Translations under genes and position numbers: made by a program | Shown here: positions 1-5,406 of the stretch, piece after piece | How the letters are laid out: the number at the start of each line of letters is the position of its first letter | How positions within the stretch are numbered: position 1 is the stretch's first letter | Notes under the pieces: model-generated | What the model was told of the DNA's origin: nothing | The model's input: only the letters and a program-made list of their open reading frames with translations | The model's database searches: none | Source of the DNA: an uncultured Clostridia bacterium | Lineage (GTDB): Bacteria > Bacillota > Clostridia > Oscillospirales > Ruminococcaceae | Assembly (NCBI GenBank): GCA_947176675.1 | Contig: CAMWRN010000146.1 | Span: 1-6,369 of the forward strand | Direction: 5' to 3' | DNA: 6,369 nucleotides

Positions 1-379
1 CCGCTCCGCCGGAAGCTTCGGGACTGTCGTATGCAGCCGTATTACCTGTAAATTCTCCCGCTTCCGCTTCAAAAACAGCTTCGTAATCAGCAGGAACTTC
101 GCTTGCCGTAAGCGGATAATCCGACAGGTCGAGATCGTTGTTGAACTCAGTTTTGATCTCATCGTAAATGACCTTTAACGGCTCAAACTGCGGTTTTTCT
201 GCGGCAGGAACAGTATCGTCCGAAGCAGCATCAGCCGCAGCCGAAGTATCTCCGGCAGCTTCCGCCAAAGTTGTTTCTCCATCAGACGTCACATCGTCCG
301 AACCGTTCGTACAACCCGAGAGCATCGCCGCCGCAAATGCAGAGGCCGCCGCAAGAGCAATGATCTTTTTTGCTTTCAT
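1..379 (-). CDS. Putative lipoprotein, N-terminal part (runs off the left edge)
   Basis: The frame is open from an ATG at 379 to the window edge, giving 126 codons without a stop; the C-terminus is outside. The product starts with a classic lipoprotein signal: basic MKAKK, an Ala-rich hydrophobic stretch (residues 6-20) and the lipobox L20-S-G-C23. It should therefore be cut before Cys23 and lipid-anchored on the outer face of the membrane. Residues 24-60 form a low-complexity Asp/Ser/Ala/Thr linker, followed by a more ordered acidic region (about 62-126) starting KPQFEPLKVIYDEIK. I do not recognise the mature domain. The start is supported by an AAGGAGG site 9 bases upstream. It follows the ECF S-component gene by 52 bases with no promoter in between, so the two are probably co-transcribed; a role linked to that transporter is only inference. 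A hairpin in the gap could mask its ribosome binding site. Confidence 0.85.
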   Translation of the reverse strand, partial: MKAKKIIALAAASAFAAAMLSGCTNGSDDVTSDGETTLAEAAGDTSAAADAASDDTVPAAEKPQFEPLKVIYDEIKTEFNNDLDLSDYPLTASEVPADYEAVFEAEAGEFTGNTAAYDSPEASGGA

Positions 380-386
380 CGTAATA

Positions 387-414
387 TTCCTCCTTTTATT
401 CTGCTTCGGAGGAA
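387..414 (-). promoter_or_regulatory. Hairpin able to sequester the lipoprotein ribosome binding site
   Basis: In the minus-strand transcript UUCCUCC (414-408) can pair perfectly with GGAGGAA (393-387), with a 14-base loop and two further A-U pairs possible across a one-base bulge. The right arm is the Shine-Dalgarno sequence of the lipoprotein gene starting at 379. Pairing would hide it, so lipoprotein translation could be lower than, or conditional relative to, the upstream transporter gene. The pairing is seen in the sequence; the regulatory effect is inference. A pyrimidine run opposite a ribosome binding site can occur by chance. Confidence 0.4.
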
Positions 415-431
415 ATACCAACGGCATAGCA

Positions 432-1241
432 TCAGCCGTCCGTTTGAACGTCCTCCTCAGCGTTTACAGGCGATTTAACGCCCATAGTTTCATAAAGATA
501 ATCAAGCTTTTCGGTAAGTTCGTCGATCTGCTGCTGATAAGCTGCTTCTCTTTTTGCCTGCGTATCCTTTATCTTGCCGTCCACAGAAAGACGAATGGCA
601 AATCCTGCGGTAACGACAACTGCAAAGACCGTAAGCACTGTGGTAAGCGGATTAAAATATCCCTTGCTTTCGGGCTTGCTTTCGATCATTTTTCCGAAGC
701 CCGAAGCGTGCAGCGCTTTTTTCAGCGCAAGATACAGCGGTACCGAAATTACAACAGCTATAGCTCCGTTTGTAAAGGAAGCAGCCGCTTTTTCAAGCAT
801 AACTGCCGCCGCAGTCTGAAACGGATTTCCCAGAATAAGCTGCGTAACAAGCGCTTTTCCGAGATAAAGAACAATGTACACAAGCTGTCCGACAATTGCT
901 GAAACGATCGCTCTTGCCGCTTCGTTTTTTATACCCGAACGGTTCAGCTTTCCAGCTGCCCAACCCATGGAAAATTTTGAAAAAAACGTATATGGCGCGG
1001 AGAGCGTATAAAGCGGGTTGAACAGGTCGTACAGTGCGCCGCCTATTCCCGAGGAAAGTCCGCCGTTTACGCCGCCGAAAAGAAGTCCCGCAAGCAGGCA
1101 CATGGAATTGCCTATATGGATCCTTGTTTCGTTCGCAAGCGGAATGGACATATAGTTTCCCGCGTAGACCAAAGCTGCCATAAGACCTACGGCAACCATT
1201 CTATAGATTTTGTTTCTCTGCTGCGATACTGTGTTACTCAT
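432..1241 (-). CDS. ECF-type transporter S component-like membrane protein with C-terminal coiled-coil extension
   Basis: A 269-residue membrane protein. Residues 12-175 resemble the riboflavin-type ECF S-component family (the PF07155-like group). The N-terminal helix has an AxxxA motif (A23-A27), the type of motif S components use to dock on EcfT. A conserved-looking block follows (HIGNSMCLLAGLLFGGVNG, 42-60), then GIGGALYDLF (65-74) and a PYTFFSKF..G stretch. Such proteins bind a vitamin or other small substrate and work with EcfA, EcfA' and EcfT, none of which is in the window, so a shared energizing module encoded elsewhere is likely. The substrate cannot be read from sequence. Unusual for the family is a C-terminal addition: an extra membrane helix (199-218) followed by a charged, coiled-coil-like tail (about 222-252). 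The ATG at 1241 has AAGGGGG 8 bases upstream. The lipoprotein gene follows 52 bases downstream. Family assignment is fairly firm, function is open. Confidence 0.85.
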   Translation of the reverse strand: MSNTVSQQRNKIYRMVAVGLMAALVYAGNYMSIPLANETRIHIGNSMCLLAGLLFGGVNGGLSSGIGGALYDLFNPLYTLSAPYTFFSKFSMGWAAGKLNRSGIKNEAARAIVSAIVGQLVYIVLYLGKALVTQLILGNPFQTAAAVMLEKAAASFTNGAIAVVISVPLYLALKKALHASGFGKMIESKPESKGYFNPLTTVLTVFAVVVTAGFAIRLSVDGKIKDTQAKREAAYQQQIDELTEKLDYLYETMGVKSPVNAEEDVQTDG

Positions 1242-1271
1242 TATAAGTACCCCCTTGGAATTTATGCTTTT

Positions 1272-1300
1272 ATTATACTCTTACCAAGCGGTATAAGCAA
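1272..1300 (-). promoter_or_regulatory. Sigma-A-type promoter of the ECF S-component gene
   Basis: On the minus strand a -35 TTGCTT (1300-1295) and a perfect -10 TATAAT (1277-1272) are separated by exactly 17 bases. Transcription should begin near 1265, giving a leader of only about 24 bases before the ATG at 1241. This leaves no room for a riboswitch, so control by an RNA aptamer is unlikely. Confidence 0.75.
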
Positions 1301-1333
1301 ATCCACGGGGCACTGTAATATTCTGTTAATATT

Positions 1334-1390
1334 TGTGAGAAATGCTGAAATATTCTTTTGAACCAAAATATATTTTTAACATTTCTCACA
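1334..1390. repeat. Long imperfect inverted repeat between tex and the ECF gene
   Basis: A perfect 11-bp inverted repeat (TGTGAGAAATG at 1334-1344 and its complement at 1380-1390) encloses two more complementary blocks: AAATAT/ATATTT (6 bp) and TTTTG/CAAAA (5 bp), closing on a 3-base loop. The whole 57-base element can fold into one long A/T-rich hairpin. It lies downstream of tex and about 34 bases upstream of the -35 of the ECF gene. No U-run follows on either strand, so it is not a classic intrinsic terminator. It could be a tex 3' mRNA end structure, a regulator site or a small repeat element. Confidence 0.6.
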
Positions 1391-1490
1391 TATGTATTTC
1401 TCGCCGCAAGCGCGTAAAAAACCGTCGCTGTTATAATGCACAAAACTGTCTCAAACATCACACCAAATTCAGACAAATTGGTAGAAAATT

Positions 1491-3644
1491 TTAATCCAGA
1501 CGCATAGTAAGGGAAATCCTCTTCCGCTTCATATCCACGTCAAGAACTCTTACCTTGACCACTTCACCCACCTTGACAGCTTCAAGGGGGTGCTTGATGT
1601 AACGGTCACAAATTCTGGAAATATGCACCAAGCCGTCCTCATGAACGCCAATATCCACAAAACAGCCGAAATCAACAATATTCCGTACTGTACCCATAAG
1701 ATCCATGCCGGGTTTAAGGTCTTTCAGCTCCATAACGTCACCGCTTCTCAACAGCGGAGGGGGAAGCTCGTCTCTGGGGTCGCGACCAGGCTTCGCAAGC
1801 TCTTTAAGGATATCAGTAACCGTAGGAACGCCTATTCCCGCGTCGTCTGCAATCTTAGGCACACCGATCTTCTTTGCCGCGTCTGGTATCTCTGCAAGAC
1901 CACCGTTTTTCAGGTCGGCAATGGAGAAGCCGCAGCGGTCGATTATCTTCTGAGCCGCTTCGTAGCTTTCGGGGTGAACGGCAGTGTTGTCCAAAGGATT
2001 CTTTCCGCCGTGTACGCGCAGGAATCCCGCGCACTGCTCAAAGGCTTTCGGACCGAGTTTCGACACCTTGAGAAGCTGTTTCCTGTCGGTGAACGAGCCG
2101 TTTTCCTCACGGTATGCAACAATGTTCTTCGCCACCGCGGAGCTTACTCCCGAAATGTAGGACAGCAGCGAATGTGAAGCCGTATTCAGATCAACACCCA
2201 CAGTGTTTACGCAGTCCTCAACAACACCTGTGAGAGCCTCGTCCATACGCGCTTTAGGCATATCGTGCTGATACTGACCTACGCCGATAGCTTTCGGATC
2301 TATCTTGACAAGCTCAGCAAGGGGGTCCTGCATACGACGGGCAATTGAAACCGCACTTCGCAGGGACACATCGTATTCGGGGAATTCCTCCGCTGCAAGC
2401 TTTGAAGCCGAATAAACAGACGCTCCCGCTTCCGAGACAACCATATAGGACACCTTTTCCGGCAGTTCCTTGATAAGGTCGGCAACGAACGCCTCCGACT
2501 CGCGGGAAGCCGTACCATTTCCTATAGCGATAATAGATACGCCATGCTTCTGAATGAGATTTTTTACCAGCACCTTGCCCTGTTCTACCTTGCGCTGCTC
2601 GCCAGTGGTAATATAGGCAACGCCAGTGTCAAGGACCTTTCCCGTACCGTCAACAACCGCAAGCTTGCAGCCTGTGCGGTACCCGGGGTCAAGACCAAGT
2701 GCAACACGTCCCTTGATAGGAGGCTGCATAAGAAGCTGCCTCAGATTGGACGCGAACACCTTGATAGCCGCTTCGCAAGCTTTTGAAGTAAGGTCTGCGC
2801 GTATTTCACGTTCAACGGAGGGAAAAATAAGCCGTCCGTAGCCGTCAACAGCAGCGGTTTTAACAAGTTCTCCGCAGGGAGAATCGTTCCTGACATACTT
2901 GTCCGTAACGCATTTTTCTCCCTTTCCGTCGGGAACGGTTATTCCCACTTTAAGCTTGTCCTCCCGCTCTCCCCTGTCTATTGCGAGAACACGGTGTCCC
3001 GCCATTCTGAACACAGGTTCGGAAAAATCGTAATAGTTGGAGTAAACAGTTTCCTCCTCAGGATCTGCCGCCTTTGAGGACACCATTCCCTCGCGGGTTA
3101 TCATTGCACGAAGCTCCTTGCGCAGCTCCGCGTCATCGGAAATATCCTCTGCGATAATATCCATCGCCCCCTGCAAAGCTGCCGATCCGTCGGGAACGTC
3201 CTTTTCGGGGTCTATGTAGTTTTCCGCCTCTGCATTGGGGTCAGCGGAAATATTCTGTTCCATAATAAATTCGGCAAGGGGTTCAAGTCCCCTTTCTCTA
3301 GCCACAGAGCCGCGCGTCTTGCGCTTTGGCTTGAACGGACGGTAAATATCTTCCACTTCCACAAGAGCGGCTGCTTTTTCGATAGCGGCGGCTATTTCGT
3401 CAGTCATCTTGCCCTGTTCGGTAATGGACGCTGCGACCTCCTCCTTGCGCTTTTCAAGGTTGCGCAGATAGGTAAGCCTGTCGAAAATTTCGCGGAGTAT
3501 CTGGTCGTCCAGCGAACCTGTAAGCTCCTTGCGGTAACGGGCGATAAACGGTATGGTCTTGCCGTCGTCGATAAGCGAAACAGTGTTGTCGATCTGCTCC
3601 TGCCTGAGCTTGAACTCTTTGGCAAGTGTCTCGTTAATGTTCAA
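1491..3644 (-). CDS. tex: Tex, transcription accessory / RNA-binding protein with S1 domain
   Basis: A full-length, 717-residue Tex protein (the family is usually about 715-785 residues). Tex is a conserved cytoplasmic nucleic-acid-binding protein implicated in transcription and RNA handling; its exact reaction is not settled. Domains in order: an N-terminal helical region (1-190) with the family signature TIPFIARYRKELTGSLDD (30-47) and YRPFKPKRKTRGSVARERGL (101-120); an RNase H-like YqgF fold (about 313-440) with LGLDPGYRTG (316-325) and AIGNGTASRESE (373-384); helix-hairpin-helix repeats (about 485-545), including NTASHSLLSYISGVSSAVAK and KVSKLGPKAFEQCAGFLRV; and an S1 RNA-binding domain (about 648-714) with GTVRNIVDFGCFVDIG and HEDGLVHIS. 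The start codon is TTG at 3644: AAAGGGAG lies 6 bases upstream and the N-terminus aligns with Tex from this residue. It appears monocistronic with its own promoter. No missing domains or frameshift seen. Confidence 0.97.
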   Translation of the reverse strand: MNINETLAKEFKLRQEQIDNTVSLIDDGKTIPFIARYRKELTGSLDDQILREIFDRLTYLRNLEKRKEEVAASITEQGKMTDEIAAAIEKAAALVEVEDIYRPFKPKRKTRGSVARERGLEPLAEFIMEQNISADPNAEAENYIDPEKDVPDGSAALQGAMDIIAEDISDDAELRKELRAMITREGMVSSKAADPEEETVYSNYYDFSEPVFRMAGHRVLAIDRGEREDKLKVGITVPDGKGEKCVTDKYVRNDSPCGELVKTAAVDGYGRLIFPSVEREIRADLTSKACEAAIKVFASNLRQLLMQPPIKGRVALGLDPGYRTGCKLAVVDGTGKVLDTGVAYITTGEQRKVEQGKVLVKNLIQKHGVSIIAIGNGTASRESEAFVADLIKELPEKVSYMVVSEAGASVYSASKLAAEEFPEYDVSLRSAVSIARRMQDPLAELVKIDPKAIGVGQYQHDMPKARMDEALTGVVEDCVNTVGVDLNTASHSLLSYISGVSSAVAKNIVAYREENGSFTDRKQLLKVSKLGPKAFEQCAGFLRVHGGKNPLDNTAVHPESYEAAQKIIDRCGFSIADLKNGGLAEIPDAAKKIGVPKIADDAGIGVPTVTDILKELAKPGRDPRDELPPPLLRSGDVMELKDLKPGMDLMGTVRNIVDFGCFVDIGVHEDGLVHISRICDRYIKHPLEAVKVGEVVKVRVLDVDMKRKRISLTMRLD

Positions 3645-3670
3645 AAAAATCTCCCTTTCGGTGTAACAGT

Positions 3671-3702
3671 GATAAGGCGGAAGCGCAAACTTCCACTTTA
3701 TC
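3671..3702 (-). promoter_or_regulatory. Inverted repeat at the tex transcription start
   Basis: Arms of 13 bases (3702-3690 and 3683-3671 on the minus strand) flank a 6-base TTTGCG loop. As RNA they pair at 12 of 13 positions, one of them a G-U wobble. The first arm begins directly after the -10 box and spans the expected start of transcription (about 3696), so the element could act as a DNA operator. A transcript starting near 3696 would lack the outer base pairs, which makes a DNA-level role somewhat more likely than an intact 5' RNA hairpin. No regulator can be assigned. Confidence 0.5.
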
Positions 3703-3731
3703 AGTATAGCACATTTTTCCGTTTATGGCAA
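3703..3731 (-). promoter_or_regulatory. tex: Sigma-A-type promoter of tex, extended -10
   Basis: On the minus strand a -35 TTGCCA (3731-3726) and a -10 TATACT (3708-3703) are spaced by 17 bases, with the TGC of an extended -10 directly in front of the -10. The leader to the TTG start at 3644 is about 50 bases and contains the AAAGGGAG ribosome binding site at 3658-3651. Confidence 0.75.
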
Positions 3732-3780
3732 GTGTTTTTTAACAGCCAGAAACGTGATTTGTACACTGTATCCGTATATA

Positions 3781-4011
3781 CTAACCGGAACTGTTTTTAC
3801 CGTCTCCGTCCCTGCTGTACTCCAGAATGTCCCCCGGCTGGCAGTCGAGGACATTGCATATCGCTTCAAGGGTTGAAAAGCGTATCGCCTTGACCTTTCC
3901 CGTTTTCAGGTTGGAAAGGTTAACATTGCTTATGCCCACCTTTTCGGCAAGCTCGTTCAGGGACATTTTCCTGTCCGCCATAACGCGGTCAAGCCTTAGT
4001 ATTATACTCAT
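3781..4011 (-). CDS. YozG-like Cro/CI-family HTH regulator
   Basis: A 76-residue DNA-binding protein that is almost only a helix-turn-helix domain. Residues 2-14 (SIILRLDRVMADR), the HTH core MSLNELAEKVGISNVNLSNLKTGK (16-39) and FSTLEAICNVLDCQPGDILEY (45-65) match the small Cro/CI-type regulators of the YozG kind. The open frame extends upstream to 4068, but the ATG at 4011 is the likely start: AGGGGG lies 6 bases before it, and the extra 19 residues overlap the upstream gene and do not fit the family. The gene starts 10 bases after the stop of the DUF2975 gene, so it is probably translationally coupled. Pairs of DUF2975 proteins and YozG-like regulators are common in Firmicutes (yoaS-yozG in Bacillus subtilis is an example). 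It probably autoregulates through the palindromes at 5120-5139 (inference). No terminator is visible downstream, so some read-through into tex is possible. Confidence 0.9.
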   Translation of the reverse strand: MSIILRLDRVMADRKMSLNELAEKVGISNVNLSNLKTGKVKAIRFSTLEAICNVLDCQPGDILEYSRDGDGKNSSG

Positions 4012-4021
4012 AGTCCGCCCC

Positions 4022-4591
4022 CTATATAGTTTCGTCCGATTCCTGCTGAAGCTTGCAGCCGTAGTCAAAAATATTGCTCAACATCAGAAGTAAAGCGAAA
4101 AATAGCCATCCGTCTGCGTCTATAACAAGCTTCGTTTCAGTACCGAGTACGGGAAAAATTATCGGAAACAATAACTCTGCCACTGACGAAATAATAAGCA
4201 TAACAGCGATCACCGCGGCTATTTTTTTCATTCCCTTTGAAACCTGCGGTATAAATGGCGTACCGCTTTGGTTTACATTCATAAAAATATTTTTGCACAG
4301 CAGAGAAATAACAAACAGTGACAGGCATAAAACAAAATTGGGAATAACTATACAAAGCGCTTTTGCTAACCAGACAGACGGCTCTGCAATATATTCACAC
4401 AGGTCGACAATACAATCCACAAAAAATACCGCTGTACCGATAAGCATTATTACCATAAATACTACCGCGATTATCTGCATAGCCATTATACTCGACCTGA
4501 CCTTTGCCAGTTCGTCGGACGTATCCTGTCCGCTCGGATATTCATCGGCAACTCCTACGATTTTTTTCAATATTTCCATTAACTTTTTCAT
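4022..4591 (-). CDS. DUF2975 family membrane protein (intact copy)
   Basis: A 189-residue protein with four predicted membrane helices (about 35-58, 76-99, 122-147, 161-176) and a cytoplasmic-looking charged N-terminus (1-34). Diagnostic DUF2975 features are the loop between helices 2 and 3 with NVNQSGTPFIPQVSKGMKKIA (105-125) and the C-terminal tail YGCKLQQESDETI after helix 4. The family function is unknown; members are usually encoded beside a small YozG-like regulator, as here. The start is ATG 4591, with AAGGAG 11 bases upstream (or GAGAGG slightly closer); the longer frame up to 4657 overlaps the preceding gene and is not used. It begins about 20 bases after the stop of the first DUF2975-like gene and ends 10 bases before the regulator. 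Its C-terminal codons resemble those of the upstream copy at DNA level too (12 identical bases at 4037-4048 and 4626-4637), supporting a duplication origin. Confidence 0.88.
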   Translation of the reverse strand: MKKLMEILKKIVGVADEYPSGQDTSDELAKVRSSIMAMQIIAVVFMVIMLIGTAVFFVDCIVDLCEYIAEPSVWLAKALCIVIPNFVLCLSLFVISLLCKNIFMNVNQSGTPFIPQVSKGMKKIAAVIAVMLIISSVAELLFPIIFPVLGTETKLVIDADGWLFFALLLMLSNIFDYGCKLQQESDETI

Positions 4592-4610
4592 AGCAAATTC
4601 CTCTCCTTTA

Positions 4611-5093
4611 TTAAAGCGTCTCGTACGATTCCTGCTGCAATTCGCAGCCCCTTGCAAATATGTAGGATATACCCCATATCACGCAGCCGAACATCATAAA
4701 CAGAACCCCGAAAACAATTGCCGCCGAGGTATCTATTCCCACAGTTCTTGGAATAGCGGCAAAATACTGGAGTGCGCCCAATACGGCAAATCCCGCTGTC
4801 CAGTAAACACCGCCGCCGATTATCAGCGTATAGGCTATCGCTTTCAGTCTGCGCGGTACTTCGGGCAGAAACGGCGTTTCGGAATTGTGGAGCTGTCCGA
4901 AGATAAGTCGCAAATAGTTGAACATCATCAGCATTGTGACAGTTCGATAAGCTCCGGGATAGTTTCCCAGATATTGCCCGACCAAAGGATGCCTATGCCC
5001 GTAACTCCGAGCAGATAAATGACGCAGAACAGTATTTCGATCGCCAGAAGAACTGCCGCACACCTTTTTAAAGCTTTTTGATTTGTCATTCAT
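4611..5093 (-). pseudogene. DUF2975-like membrane protein, reading frame broken near 4930-4945
   Basis: The C-terminal 107 residues (from ATG 4934) form a DUF2975-like half protein: HNSETPFLPEVPRRLKAIA (16-34), two membrane helices (about 35-60 and 70-93) and the tail GCELQQESYETL, similar to the downstream copy. Upstream in this frame, from ATG 5093, the product is hydrophilic, Ser/Arg/His-rich and unlike the family. The missing first helix lies in the other frame, starting at ATG 5089 (see the 4928-5089 entry). Joining them needs a single -1 shift near 4930-4945 and would give a protein of about 160 residues. Both ATGs share GGAGGG at 5106-5101, at 7 and 11 bases. The frame-one stop TGA (4930-4928) overlaps a run of ATG codons in the second frame, so coupled restart is possible, but no ribosome binding site sits close. 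Most likely an indel mutation or sequencing error; a two-piece protein is less likely. Confidence 0.75.
4928..5089 (-). CDS. Small ORF encoding the missing first membrane helix of the DUF2975-like protein
   Basis: A 53-codon frame from ATG 5089 to TGA 4930-4928. Its product starts MTNQKALKRCAAVLLAIEIL and continues with a strongly hydrophobic helix (about 10-36) preceded by basic residues, ending IWETIPELIELSQC. This is what a DUF2975 N-terminus should look like: short positive N-terminus, helix 1, then a polar loop leading to helix 2. The alternative frame over the same bases has no helix. The GGAGGG site is 11 bases upstream, the same distance as the AAGGAG of the next gene. The stop overlaps the frame in which the rest of the protein is encoded. 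I read it as the true N-terminal part of a split gene rather than an independent peptide. Confidence 0.6.
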   Translation of the reverse strand: MTNQKALKRCAAVLLAIEILFCVIYLLGVTGIGILWSGNIWETIPELIELSQC

Positions 5094-5119
5094 AATAAAT
5101 CCCTCCGAATACATATTAT

Positions 5120-5139
5120 GTAAGCTTACTGTAATTACA
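5120..5139. promoter_or_regulatory. Two abutting 10-bp palindromes, probable operator of the DUF2975-regulator operon
   Basis: GTAAGCTTAC (5120-5129) and TGTAATTACA (5130-5139) are each perfect palindromes and touch end to end. Both contain GTAA/TTAC half-sites. They cover the region directly downstream of the -10 box (5144-5139), including the expected start point near 5132. A protein bound here would block transcription. The natural candidate is the YozG-like regulator encoded last in the same operon (inference). Confidence 0.6.
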
Positions 5140-5167
5140 CTATAACACATAGCTTTATGTTTGTCAA
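5139..5167 (-). promoter_or_regulatory. Strong sigma-A-type promoter of the DUF2975-regulator operon
   Basis: On the minus strand a consensus -35 TTGACA (5167-5162) and a -10 TATAGT (5144-5139) are 17 bases apart, with TGT forming an extended -10. This is the best promoter in the window. A/T-rich DNA lies just upstream, including an 8-bp inverted repeat (ATATTTAA 5171-5178, TTAAATAT 5188-5195), which could serve as an UP-like element. The leader to the first ATG is about 40 bases. Confidence 0.8.
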
Positions 5168-5336
5168 TATATATTTAACGATAAACATTAAATATTATAT
5201 GTTTTTTACAAAACAGGTTTCAATAATTATGCATAATATATACAAACGGACAGACTAAACGTCCAGTCCACATAAAAAAATAACCAAAATTATTGCTCCA
5301 CAGGAGATTTTCCGACGGGAAAATTTGCGAAAGCAC
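5168..5336. other. A/T-rich divergent intergenic region between the two promoters
   Basis: The whole gene-free stretch 5094-5406 is 313 bases; its outer parts are the two promoters and the operator listed separately. The middle holds no credible ORF. Seen here are an 8-bp inverted repeat (5171-5195), a 12-bp perfect palindrome ATTATGCATAAT (5226-5237), a weak interrupted hairpin with GGAC/GTCC ends (about 5249-5270) and a 7-bp hairpin ATTTTCC-GACG-GGAAAAT (5307-5324) just upstream of the deaminase -35. None is followed by a T-run on either strand. Some may be protein binding sites. Confidence 0.5.
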
Positions 5337-5365
5337 TTGCATATTTTATCAAAATCTGCTATAAC
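5337..5365 (+). promoter_or_regulatory. Sigma-A-type promoter of the dCMP deaminase gene
   Basis: A -35 TTGCAT (5337-5342) and a -10 TATAAC (5360-5365) are 17 bases apart, with TGC in front of the -10 (extended -10). The leader is about 35 bases and includes the GAAAGGG ribosome binding site at 5391-5397. Confidence 0.7.
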
Positions 5366-5406
5366 TAATATAGTGAAAAATAAATCTTACGAAAGGGTCG
5401 ACTATT

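Noticed and set aside
1273..1476. 67-codon minus-strand frame with a hydrophobic start between tex and the ECF gene
   Set aside because: It begins with TTG, has no ribosome binding site, and runs through the long inverted repeat and the ECF promoter. The hydrophobic part is short and resembles nothing I know.
1242..1490. A vitamin riboswitch upstream of the ECF transporter gene
   Set aside because: The best promoter leaves only about 24 bases of leader, and I see no conserved aptamer core; the large hairpin lies upstream of the promoter.
1590..2177. 195-codon plus-strand frame inside tex
   Set aside because: Shadow of tex, whose HhH and S1 domains are encoded on the opposite strand here.
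4925..4975. Programmed -1 ribosomal frameshift site in the first DUF2975-like gene
   Set aside because: No X XXY YYZ slippery heptamer in the right frame is visible before the TGA, so programmed shifting is not supported; mutation, sequencing error or coupled restart are better explanations.
4074..5018. 314-codon plus-strand open frame opposite the DUF2975 genes
   Set aside because: It lies antisense to genes with family motifs and ribosome binding sites. Its product has no recognisable domain and no good ribosome binding site; the openness is a by-product of the codons on the other strand.
5249..5270. Terminator hairpin in the divergent region
   Set aside because: The stem is short and interrupted, no T-run follows on either strand, and no gene ends here.
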